Shown here: positions 55,963-64,000 of the stretch, in pieces
Position numbering within the stretch: the stretch's first letter is position 1
Layout of the letters: every line of letters begins with the position of its first letter
Source: Phenylobacterium sp.
GTDB taxonomy: Bacteria; Pseudomonadota; Alphaproteobacteria; Caulobacterales; Caulobacteraceae
DNA length: 64,000 nt
Assembly (NCBI RefSeq): GCF_013822795.1
Contig: NZ_PNLB01000024.1
Coordinates: 1-64,000, forward strand
Direction: 5' to 3'
Notes under the pieces: generated by a model
What the model was told of the DNA's origin: nothing
Database searches by the model: none
The model's input: only the letters and a program-made list of their open reading frames with translations
Made by a program: the position numbers and the translations under genes

Positions 55963-56574
55963 TTAGCCGTGGCCGAGGCGGTCGAGGAGGGCGCCGAAAG
56001 CCGCCCGCGCGGCCTTGCGAGCGCTGGCGTCTTCCAGCATCCGCCGCGCGTCGTTGTGGCCGAGCACGTAACTCTTCATCTGGAACACGGCCATGGCGAC
56101 CTCGTCGTCGGGCAGGGGAGGGTCGCGTAACGCCTGCATCTCGCGGGCCAGGGTGCGCCGCCATTGCCGGACCCGCTTCTGCAGCAGGTCGCGCAGCGGC
56201 CCGGGCTGGTCGTCGAGCTCGATGCTGGCGGCCATGATCAGGCAACCGCCGGCCGCGCGCTCCACCTCGGACCAGTCCAGCCAGCCCTCGAAGATCTTCT
56301 CTAGCCGGGCTCGACCCGGCGGCAGCGCCTCGGCCGGTGTCCAGACGAACTCGACGAAGCGGTCGAACTCCTGCTCCAGGGCGACCAGCTCCATCGCCTC
56401 CTTGGATTCGAAATGCTTGAAGAGGCCGCTCTTCGAAAGGCCGACGGCCTCGGCCACGTCGTTCAGGCTGACCGCGCCAAAGCCTTTGAGCGCAGCCTGG
56501 CGCGCCGTCTCATCCAGGATCCTCGCCCGTGTGGCGTCGCCCTTGCGCAAGTCCGGCCTCCCGCCGCTTGACAA
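55963..56574 (-). CDS. TetR/AcrR family regulator
   Basis: A 203-residue repressor. The N-terminal helix-turn-helix lies at about 15-60 (ATRARILDETARQAALKGFG; SLNDVAEAVGLSKSGLFKHF). The C-terminal ligand domain is about 70-200. The start is TTG 56574, just 3 bp from the first operator copy, and no Shine-Dalgarno sequence is seen, so the mRNA may be leaderless or the start lies further in. Divergent partner: the secreted-protein gene at 56644. Two direct operator copies lie between them and suggest that the protein represses both genes. Confidence 0.9.
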   Translation of the reverse strand: MSSGGRPDLRKGDATRARILDETARQAALKGFGAVSLNDVAEAVGLSKSGLFKHFESKEAMELVALEQEFDRFVEFVWTPAEALPPGRARLEKIFEGWLDWSEVERAAGGCLIMAASIELDDQPGPLRDLLQKRVRQWRRTLAREMQALRDPPLPDDEVAMAVFQMKSYVLGHNDARRMLEDASARKAARAAFGALLDRLGHG

Positions 56575-56576
56575 AA

Positions 56577-56591
56577 AGTGACCGATCGTGC
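56577..56591. promoter_or_regulatory. TetR operator candidate, copy 1
   Basis: AGTGACCGATCGTGC, whose core CGATCG is palindromic, is repeated exactly at 56604-56618. A TTGACA that can serve as a -35 element lies next to it at 56568-56573. Copy 1 abuts the TetR start codon. Confidence 0.65.
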
Positions 56592-56603
56592 TCTTTTGGC
56601 GTT

Positions 56604-56618
56604 AGTGACCGATCGTGC
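56604..56618. promoter_or_regulatory. TetR operator candidate, copy 2
   Basis: Identical 15-bp copy of the sequence at 56577-56591, 27 bp further on (between two and three helical turns), inside the divergent promoter region of the secreted-protein gene at 56644. Confidence 0.65.
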
Positions 56619-56643
56619 CTTTTCTACGTCGTCAGGACGCAAC

Positions 56644-56997
56644 ATGCAATTTCAAGCCCTCCCCATCCTGGCCGCCGCAGCGGCCCTGCTGATCGCCGCC
56701 CCGGCCTCCGCCGCCGGCTACGCGGCCAACGCCAAGCTCCAGAGCCCGGTCTCGACCCCGACCAAGACCGTGGTCGGCGACATCGAGTGGACCTGCGAAG
56801 GCGACACCTGCAAGGGCGTTTCCGAACGCCGCGCCGGCCTCGATTCGCTGATGAAGGAGTGCCGCAAGGTTTCCACCGCCATCGGTCCGCTGGCCGCCTA
56901 CAACAGCCGCGGCCGCGTGATGACCGAGCGCAACGTCGCCGCCTGCAATCGCCTGGCTGACGACAGCCGGGCCGACGGAGAACTCGCCGCGAAATAG
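56644..56997 (+). CDS. Small secreted protein with cysteines, unknown
   Basis: The preferred start ATG 56644 gives 117 residues with a signal peptide (QFQALPILAAAAALLIAAPASAAG). GTG 56578 would put the start in the operator. The mature 90-residue part has EWTCEGDTC, a later KECRKV and AACNRLADDS, so four cysteines that could form two disulfides. The pattern is repeated in a family of small Caulobacteraceae periplasmic proteins, but I know of no assigned function. It is controlled divergently with the TetR gene through two 15-bp repeats and is followed by a terminator. Confidence 0.8.
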   Translation: MQFQALPILAAAAALLIAAPASAAGYAANAKLQSPVSTPTKTVVGDIEWTCEGDTCKGVSERRAGLDSLMKECRKVSTAIGPLAAYNSRGRVMTERNVAACNRLADDSRADGELAAK

Positions 56998-57006
56998 CCG
57001 CGGCTC

Positions 57007-57050
57007 CGCCGCCCGCCTCTTTTCCTGCTCGGGGCGGGCGGCGTATTTCT
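57007..57050 (+). terminator. Rho-independent terminator
   Basis: A perfect 11-bp GC stem (57007-57017 pairing with 57033-57043) with a 15-base loop is followed by TATTTCT. It lies just after the secreted-protein gene. Confidence 0.75.
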
Positions 57051-57160
57051 CACGGCGCTCGAGTGCGGCGAGAGTCCCGCTCATTGCGCCTAGCGCCCGC
57101 GGCGGCTATCTCCCTCACCGAATTCCCTGATCTTTTCGGCAGAGCGAGCGCGGACGCCTC

Positions 57161-58828
<1,668 letters not shown>

Positions 58829-58855
58829 GCCCACCGGCCAGTTGTGTGCGTCTTT

Positions 58856-58883
58856 GCGACGCCTCCCGCGAGGGGGGCGTCGC
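58856..58883 (+). terminator. Hairpin terminator after ettA
   Basis: A 12-bp stem with one G-T wobble (58856-58867 pairing with 58872-58883) and GCGA loop, followed by TTCTATTT. It lies 27 bp after the ettA stop and 17 bp before the RTX gene start. Confidence 0.7.
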
Positions 58884-58900
58884 TTCTATTTGGTGCCCCC

Positions 58901-60556
58901 ATGTCACTGTCCGCGACCATCAACTTCGCCAATCTCACCGGCTGGGCGTATGACGCCTCGCGCAACGCCATCCACATGACCGGCGCGGGGGGCCTCGTGC
59001 GGACGTGGAGCCTGGACTCCGACCAGTTCACCGGCTCGTTTCAGGTGGGCGGCGCCCCCAGCAGCCTCGATATCACCGTCGGCGACGGTTACCTGCTGGT
59101 GGGCAATGGCGACGTCGTGTCGACGGGGAACAGCTCCGGGCCCCTCTACGCCGCCGAGGTGGCGCGGGTGAATCTGGCCGCCGGGACTGTCGAGAAGTTC
59201 CAGGTCACGCTGACCGACGGGGGCGAGCGCGGCGTCAACGATCTGGCGATCGGGGCCGACAACGAGGCGCTGATCACCACGAACTATTCCGGCTCGGCCT
59301 GGGTCAAGCTGCGCAAGTTCCAGGTCGACGCCGCGACGCCCGAATTCAAGCAGTTTCCAGGGTCGACCGGCGACGTCGTCAATCACAGCTTCGTCGCCGC
59401 GTCTGAGGACCGCCGCTACATCCTCTTTGAAGAGGGCAAAATCGGCAACGCACCCCTCAGGATCTACGACACCGTCTCGAACGTGTTCATTGCAGAGACG
59501 AACGTGCGCGAAGTCGGCGCCAATGGGTTCAACGCCGGCAAGGGCGACATCAGTACGGCCGCGGGACTCGTTTCCGACGTCTTGCGCGACAACGTCTTCA
59601 TCTTCGACTTGCAGCTCAAACTGGTCGCTGACCTCACGAGCTTCACCGTCGGCGGCTCGGTGGTCGGCGCCGAGTTCAACGATGGCGGCCATCAGCTCTT
59701 TCTGTGGCAAGGCCCGCTGAAGAGCGTCCAGGTCATCGACACATTGACCTGGAAGCAGGTCGGCTCGTTCGACGTCACCTCGGCGACCAAGCCCGCCGAC
59801 GGCATCGAGGCCACGCCGCACGGCGACATGGACGTCATCGCCGGCGGCCGCGGCCTGGTGCTCGACTTCGGCGCCGGCCTCGAAGTGATCGACCTGGCGT
59901 CCAAGCTCAAGATCGAGATCACCGGCGATGCGACGGGCGAGATCCTGCATGGTGCGATCGGCGCCGACCGGCTGCTCGGCGAGGGCGGGGCCGACACCAT
60001 CTCCGGCTACGAAGGCCAGGATTTCATTCGGGGCGGGGAGGGCGACGACCTGCTGATGGGCGGCAAGGACTTCGACGACCTGCACGGCAACCAAGGCAAC
60101 GACACGGTCCGCGGCGGACAGGGCGACGACTGGGTGGTCGGCGGCCAGGGCCACGACCTGCTGTTCGGCGACCTGGGAAACGACCTCGTGTTCGGCAACA
60201 TGGGCGCCGACACCTGTGAAGGCGGCGCCGGCAACGACACCATCCGCGGGGGGCAGGACGGCGATCTGATCTTTGGCGGCGACGGCGACGACTGGATTTC
60301 CGGCGACCTGGGCAATGACACGTTGAGCGGCGGGGCCGGCGCGGACACCTTCAACATCTTCGCCGGCTCAGGCGTCGACCGGGTAACGGACTTCTCGGCC
60401 GCGGAGGGCGACCGGATCCGCATCGAGGGAGGCGTCACGACCTACACCGTCGTTCAGCAAGGCGCCGATGCGGTTGTCACGGTCGGCGATGCGCAAGTGG
60501 TGCTGGTCGGGGTGCAGGCGTCGAGTTTGTCCGCAGGCTCGATCTTCGTCGCCTAG
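58901..60556 (+). CDS. RTX calcium-binding secreted protein with propeller-like N-terminus
   Basis: The favoured start ATG 58901 gives 551 residues; a GTG 57 bp earlier lies in the terminator. There is no Sec signal peptide. Residues 1-340 have recurring four-stranded blade-like blocks with GxxxxAEF or VASxD turns, suggesting a beta-propeller. Residues about 346-486 carry at least nine RTX nonapeptide-type repeats (GGEGDDLL, GGQGDDWV, GGAGNDTI, GGDGDDWI, GGAGADTF), which bind calcium. A C-terminal segment (VTDFSAAEGDRIRIEGG, then VTVGDAQVVLVGV) matches T1SS substrates. Export by a type I secretion system is inferred, but no ABC exporter lies near. It shares CTAG with the convergent dioxygenase-like gene. 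Confidence 0.85.
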   Translation: MSLSATINFANLTGWAYDASRNAIHMTGAGGLVRTWSLDSDQFTGSFQVGGAPSSLDITVGDGYLLVGNGDVVSTGNSSGPLYAAEVARVNLAAGTVEKFQVTLTDGGERGVNDLAIGADNEALITTNYSGSAWVKLRKFQVDAATPEFKQFPGSTGDVVNHSFVAASEDRRYILFEEGKIGNAPLRIYDTVSNVFIAETNVREVGANGFNAGKGDISTAAGLVSDVLRDNVFIFDLQLKLVADLTSFTVGGSVVGAEFNDGGHQLFLWQGPLKSVQVIDTLTWKQVGSFDVTSATKPADGIEATPHGDMDVIAGGRGLVLDFGAGLEVIDLASKLKIEITGDATGEILHGAIGADRLLGEGGADTISGYEGQDFIRGGEGDDLLMGGKDFDDLHGNQGNDTVRGGQGDDWVVGGQGHDLLFGDLGNDLVFGNMGADTCEGGAGNDTIRGGQDGDLIFGGDGDDWISGDLGNDTLSGGAGADTFNIFAGSGVDRVTDFSAAEGDRIRIEGGVTTYTVVQQGADAVVTVGDAQVVLVGVQASSLSAGSIFVA

Positions 60557-61344
60557 GCGGCGCGACCGACCACCACGCCGGTCATGCTGATCGCGCCCAG
60601 GTCGATGGCGTCGTTGAAGAACCGCACCTCGTCGTCCTGGCCCTGAGCGCCCAGCACATAGAGCAGCGGCAGATAGTGCTCGTCGGTCGGGATCGACAGG
60701 CGGGCGTCTTGGCCCAGGCTCATCCAATCGATCAGCGGCGCGTGGTCATGCGCCGCGATCAATCCTTTTACGGTCTCGTTGAAGCGGTCAGCCCAGTCGA
60801 GCGGCGTGGCGCTCTGGGCGTGGATCGCCAGACGCAGGTTATGCACCCAATCTCCCGAGCCGACGATCAGCACGCCTTCGTCGCGCAGCTCGGCGAGCTT
60901 GCGCCCCAGGTCGTAGTGGAACTGCGGCGGCTGGCGCAGGTCGATGGAGAGTTGCAGCACCGGAATGTCGGCCTGCGGGAACATGTGCAGCAGCACGGAC
61001 CAGGTCCCGTGATCCAGGCCCCAGTCGTGATCGCGCCGCACGGGCGTCGGCGCGAGCAGGTCGCCGACCCGATCGACCAGCCAGGCGTCGCCGGGCGCTG
61101 GATACTGGATGTCGTAGAGCGGCTTGGGGAAGCCGTAGAAGTCGTGGATCGTCCGCGGCTGGCTCATCGCCGTGATGGCCGTCTCCTCCACGTACCAGTG
61201 CGCTGAGACGCACAGGATCGCCTTCGGACGGGGCAGGCTGTCGCCCAGGTCGCGCCAGGTTTGCGCATAGTCGCCGCCGAGGGCGTTCATCGGGCTGCCG
61301 TGGCCGACGAAAATCGCCGGCATGTGGGGGACGCGTTCGCTCAT
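60553..61344 (-). CDS. ygiD: DOPA-dioxygenase-type (YgiD/LigB) enzyme
   Basis: A 263-residue extradiol-type dioxygenase of the class III LigB fold, like E. coli YgiD. The predicted zinc or iron ligands are H15 (VGHGSPMNAL), H49 (VSAHWY), H168 (GDWVHNL) and H223 (DEHYLPLL). These match the four-histidine pattern of YgiD. In plants and E. coli relatives open the ring of L-DOPA. The natural substrate here is unknown. It lies on the minus strand with an MFS gene behind it (61380 to 62597), 35 bp away. Confidence 0.9.
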   Translation of the reverse strand: MSERVPHMPAIFVGHGSPMNALGGDYAQTWRDLGDSLPRPKAILCVSAHWYVEETAITAMSQPRTIHDFYGFPKPLYDIQYPAPGDAWLVDRVGDLLAPTPVRRDHDWGLDHGTWSVLLHMFPQADIPVLQLSIDLRQPPQFHYDLGRKLAELRDEGVLIVGSGDWVHNLRLAIHAQSATPLDWADRFNETVKGLIAAHDHAPLIDWMSLGQDARLSIPTDEHYLPLLYVLGAQGQDDEVRFFNDAIDLGAISMTGVVVGRAA

Positions 61345-61379
61345 GACGCCCTTCTAGATCGGTAGCGCTTGGCTTCAGG

Positions 61380-62597
61380 TCAATCGACCGCGTCAATCTC
61401 GCGCAAATCGCGCAGCGGCGACAGGGCCCCGATGAGCGGCAGGACGACGAAGCCGAGCGCAGCGATCAGCAGGGCGGCGCGCGGTCCAATGGCCGCACCC
61501 AGCGCCCCGCCACCCAAGGCTCCGACAACGGCCATCGCGCCGGGGCCGGCCAGGAAGGCGCCCGAAACGCGGCCGAGGGCGGCCTGCGGGACCAGCGCCT
61601 GGCGCAGGCTGGCTGCTAGGACGGCGCCAGCCACCGCCAGCGCATCGCCGACCAGCTGCGAGACGACAAGCGTCGCCAGGCCGGCCGTCGGACTGGCAGG
61701 CGCGAACGGCGTGATCAGCACGGCCAGTCCTGCGCCGGTCATCGCCGTTAGGATCGCCGGTCCGTGGCCCAGCCGTCGCGCCAGGCGCGGCGCGAGGGCG
61801 GCTCCGGCCAGCGCGCCCGCGCCGCCGGCCGCGATCGCCAGTCCCAGCATCGATGGCGAGAGGCCGAGCGTTCGGATGGCGAAGAGCACATAGAGCGCGC
61901 TGAACACGCCGCCGAACAACCCCTGCGCCGACGCCATGGCCAGCAGCGGCCGCACGCGACGGTCGGTCCAGGCGATGCGAAGGCCGGCCGTGAACTCGCG
62001 GACCCAGTGCTCCCGCAAGCCTTTGACGGGGCCGGGCTCGGGCGCCCTGATCGTCGCCAGCCACAGGGCGGAAGCGACATAGGTCGCCGAGTTGACGGCC
62101 ACGGCGATCGGCGCGCTGAGCCACTGGAACAGCAGTCCGGCCAGGGCGGGACCTCCGACTTCGGCCGTCGCGTCGGTCGCCGCCAGGCGGGAGTTGGCTG
62201 CAACCAGCCCGCCGCGTTCGACCAGGGTCGGAAGATAGGCGTGGCTGGCCATTTCGAAGATCGCGCTGATTGCGCCGGTCAGGGCCACGACCGCGAACAC
62301 CTGCGGGAGGTCGAGTGCGCCGAGCACGGCCGCGAGCGGTATGGAGGCCAGCAACGCCGCGCGCAGCAGGTCGGCCCAGATCAGCACCGGCCGGCGGCGG
62401 GCGCGATCCACGAACGGTCCGCCGGCCATCGCCGCCAGCAGGGCCGCGCCGCTGGCGACGGCGGCCAGCGGGCCCAGCGTCGAGGCCTGCGCGCCGAGGG
62501 TGATCACAGCCATGATCGGCAGGCCCTCGCGGGTGATGCGCGCGCCGAAGGCCGAGATCGCCTGCGCTGCCCAAAGCCGCTGGAAGGCAGTGCTCAC
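61380..62597 (-). CDS. MFS transporter
   Basis: A 405-residue major facilitator with about twelve membrane segments. The start is GTG 62597, overlapping the stop of the upstream kinase as GTGA, and it removes a Arg-rich 70-residue extension that has no coding character. The loop between segments 2 and 3 has DRARRRPVLIWADLLRA (a MFS signature motif). It is of the MFS_3/EntS-like drug or siderophore exporter type. The direction is probably export. It lies between the dioxygenase-type gene and a P-loop kinase gene on the same strand. Confidence 0.9.
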   Translation of the reverse strand: MSTAFQRLWAAQAISAFGARITREGLPIMAVITLGAQASTLGPLAAVASGAALLAAMAGGPFVDRARRRPVLIWADLLRAALLASIPLAAVLGALDLPQVFAVVALTGAISAIFEMASHAYLPTLVERGGLVAANSRLAATDATAEVGGPALAGLLFQWLSAPIAVAVNSATYVASALWLATIRAPEPGPVKGLREHWVREFTAGLRIAWTDRRVRPLLAMASAQGLFGGVFSALYVLFAIRTLGLSPSMLGLAIAAGGAGALAGAALAPRLARRLGHGPAILTAMTGAGLAVLITPFAPASPTAGLATLVVSQLVGDALAVAGAVLAASLRQALVPQAALGRVSGAFLAGPGAMAVVGALGGGALGAAIGPRAALLIAALGFVVLPLIGALSPLRDLREIDAVD

Positions 62598-63106
62598 GGC
62601 GTCAGGCTCGCGAGGAAGGTCTCCATCGCGCGGTCGCCGTTCAGTCGGCGCAGGTTCGCGGGCGGCGCAAGCTGCGCCAGCCAGCGCTCGATCTCGGGGC
62701 GGGTGCGGCGATCGTAGCTCCAGATGTCCGCCAGCATCTCTCCGCTGAGCGTGTCGCGGCAGCCAGCCGGCAGGTCGGCGCGTCCGGCGTCGGCGGGATT
62801 GAGGCATCGCCTGAGCGCTCGGGTCATCGCCAGCCAGCTGGGCTGCTCCAGGCAGACGATCAGTTCCGCGCGGGGCAGGGTGATGTCGCCGACCAAGGGC
62901 AGGAAGCTTCCGTCGACGATCCAGGCGTCGCCGGCCAGCGCCGCGCTGACGCGCTGGCGGAACACGAGCGGATCGCCGTGGGTCCAGCCGGGACCATAGT
63001 AGAGCGGGTCGAGGTGAACGACTGGAATGTCGAGCGCGCAGCTCAGCCGGCGCCCCAGCCGAGACTTGCCGCTGCCGGAATTGCCAAGGATCACCACGCG
63101 ACGCAT
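62594..63106 (-). CDS. P-loop (FlaR-like) adenylate-kinase-type protein
   Basis: A 170-residue P-loop protein. Walker A GNSGSGKS lies at 8-15. The pattern VVHLDPLYYGPGW, DAWIVDGSF and AELIVCLEQPSWLAMTRAL match small nucleotide kinases called DNA topology modulation protein FlaR or adenylate-kinase-like. Their substrate is unknown. It is the first gene of a likely two-gene unit with the MFS transporter, whose start overlaps its stop by 4 bp. Confidence 0.87.
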   Translation of the reverse strand: MRRVVILGNSGSGKSRLGRRLSCALDIPVVHLDPLYYGPGWTHGDPLVFRQRVSAALAGDAWIVDGSFLPLVGDITLPRAELIVCLEQPSWLAMTRALRRCLNPADAGRADLPAGCRDTLSGEMLADIWSYDRRTRPEIERWLAQLAPPANLRRLNGDRAMETFLASLTP

Positions 63107-63157
63107 GACGGCCTCCCTGGACCCTGGCTATAGGACGTCCATATCCCGGAGAACCCC

Positions 63158-64000
63158 ATGACCGACGCCGCCAAGCCGCTTGTCCTGATTTCCCACCAGA
63201 TGTTGTCGCCGGTGCAACAGGCGTTGGAGGCGGCGGGCTACGATGTGGCGCGTCGCTGGGAACTGACCCTGGGTCAGGCCGAGCAGGTGCGGGCGATCGT
63301 TCATGCCGGCGAAATTCCGCTGAGCCACGAGTTTCTCGAGAGCCTGCCGCGCCTGGGCCTCATCGCCAATGTCAGCGTCGGCTACGACGGCGTCGACGTG
63401 CCGTGGTGCCGGGCGCGTGGCGTCGAGGTCACTCACGCCAAGGGGCTCAGCGCGGACGACGTCGCCGATCACGCCATCGGCCTGCTGATCGCCGGCTGGC
63501 GCAACATCGTGGCCGGGGACGCGGTGGTGCGCGGCGGTGGCTGGCGTGACGATCCGCGGGTCGGCAATCGGCCGGGGCTGCGCGGCCGCAAGCTCGGCGT
63601 CATGGGCCTGGGCGCGATCGGCGAGGCGGTGGCCGTGCGCGGCGCGGCCATGGGCATGGAGGTCCTCTGGTGGGGGCCGCGCGAGAAGCCGGAAGCGGCA
63701 TGGCCGCGCGTCGAGAGCCTGACGGCGCTGGCGCAGGTCAGCGATATCCTGGTCGTCGCCTGCCGAGCCGACGAAACCAACCGCAAGGCGGTCGATCGCG
63801 AAGTGCTCGACGCGCTCGGCGCCCGCGGCATGTTGGTGAACGTCGCGCGCGGTTCGATCGTCGACGAGGACGCCCTGATCGCAGCCCTGAAGGAAGGGCG
63901 GCTGGGGCGGGCGGCGCTCGACGTCTTCGAGGCCGAGCCGACACCCGCCGCCCGTTGGGCCGACGTTCCGAACACCGTGCTGACGCCGCATAGCGCCGGG
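63158..64000 (+). CDS. 2-hydroxyacid dehydrogenase, cut by the window end
   Basis: An open frame from ATG 63158 to the last base, 281 codons, cut off at the C-terminus. The NAD-binding fold has the Rossmann motif MGLGAIGEAV (G150, G152, G155). Catalytic residues are R231 (NVARGS), E260 (FEAEP) and H278 (TPHSAG). The N-terminal substrate domain has LISHQM and SVGYDGVD. It is a D-isomer type dehydrogenase of the glyoxylate/hydroxypyruvate reductase group. GGAG lies just before the start, and the divergent FlaR-like gene starts 51 bp away. Confidence 0.93.
   Translation, partial: MTDAAKPLVLISHQMLSPVQQALEAAGYDVARRWELTLGQAEQVRAIVHAGEIPLSHEFLESLPRLGLIANVSVGYDGVDVPWCRARGVEVTHAKGLSADDVADHAIGLLIAGWRNIVAGDAVVRGGGWRDDPRVGNRPGLRGRKLGVMGLGAIGEAVAVRGAAMGMEVLWWGPREKPEAAWPRVESLTALAQVSDILVVACRADETNRKAVDREVLDALGARGMLVNVARGSIVDEDALIAALKEGRLGRAALDVFEAEPTPAARWADVPNTVLTPHSAG

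Noticed and set aside
62598..62807. N-terminal 70-codon extension of the MFS transporter
   Set aside because: It overlaps the FlaR-like gene in another frame and is Arg/Pro-rich; the GTG overlapping the upstream stop gives a normal MFS N-terminus.

Overview
The window is GC-rich, gene-dense chromosomal DNA of an alphaproteobacterium, most likely family Caulobacteraceae (Caulobacter or Phenylobacterium). The evidence is a Ros/MucR regulator, an 844-residue PleC-type kinase with its H-box histidine at residue 611, a DivJ-like kinase, DUF2336 and DUF1491 proteins, a ccmI-E-F-H operon, CtrA-like boxes (TTAA-N7-TTAA type) and an EcfG-type promoter in front of a CsbD gene. I see no rRNA, tRNA, CRISPR array, insertion sequence, prophage or integrase, and no obvious break in composition. 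It reads as core chromosome.

Layout. 0-8 kb: mucR, a single-PAS protein, sufE, two divergent histidine kinases (one soluble, one DivJ-like), a secreted unknown, a DUF1491 protein, a small unknown and prfC. 8-12 kb: an alpha-helical repeat protein behind two CtrA-like boxes, a secreted protein with three TonB-C-like repeats and a DUF2336 protein. 12-14.3 kb: an ABC importer of the NMT1/TauT type. 14.4-24 kb: a MASE1 hybrid kinase, a 593-bp non-coding stretch, a SPOR protein, the ABC-F ATPase uup, a class A penicillin-binding protein, a YcgN-type cysteine cluster protein, a DnaJ-like co-chaperone and a PepSY protein. 24-27.6 kb: a PhoP/PhoQ-like two-component pair and an unknown helical protein. 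27.6-31.6 kb: cytochrome c maturation operon ccmIEFH. 31.7-38.5 kb: DegP protease, response regulator, sensor kinase and glnE in one direction. 38.5-43.2 kb: an ECF sigma/anti-sigma/periplasmic sensor triad converging on pleC, which lies behind a receiver-only response regulator. 43.2-50 kb: pepN, ompW, an unknown, and two acyl-CoA dehydrogenases. 50-56 kb: a glycosyltransferase, a von Willebrand factor A protein and a TonB-dependent receptor sharing an intergenic region with two identical-architecture dyads. 55.7-64 kb: csbD, a TetR regulator with a divergent secreted protein, ettA, an RTX protein with a propeller-like N-terminus, a DOPA-dioxygenase-type enzyme, an MFS transporter, a small P-loop kinase and a truncated 2-hydroxyacid dehydrogenase.

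How the genes fit together. Signalling dominates: six histidine kinases and three separate response regulators plus one fused receiver. PleC and DivJ are known as the antagonistic phosphatase and kinase of DivK in Caulobacter, and MucR acts in the same cell-cycle circuit, so this 64 kb holds several parts of the developmental control system. Envelope functions (DegP, PBP1A, OmpW, the TonB-dependent receptor, SPOR, PepSY and ECF modules) form the second theme. I did not find a clearly new multi-gene system. The best leads are the tandem TonB-C-like secreted protein, the paired dyads at the TonB-receptor promoter, four convergent gene pairs whose stop codons share one CTAG tetranucleotide, and the clustered GANTC sites in front of the two developmental kinases.
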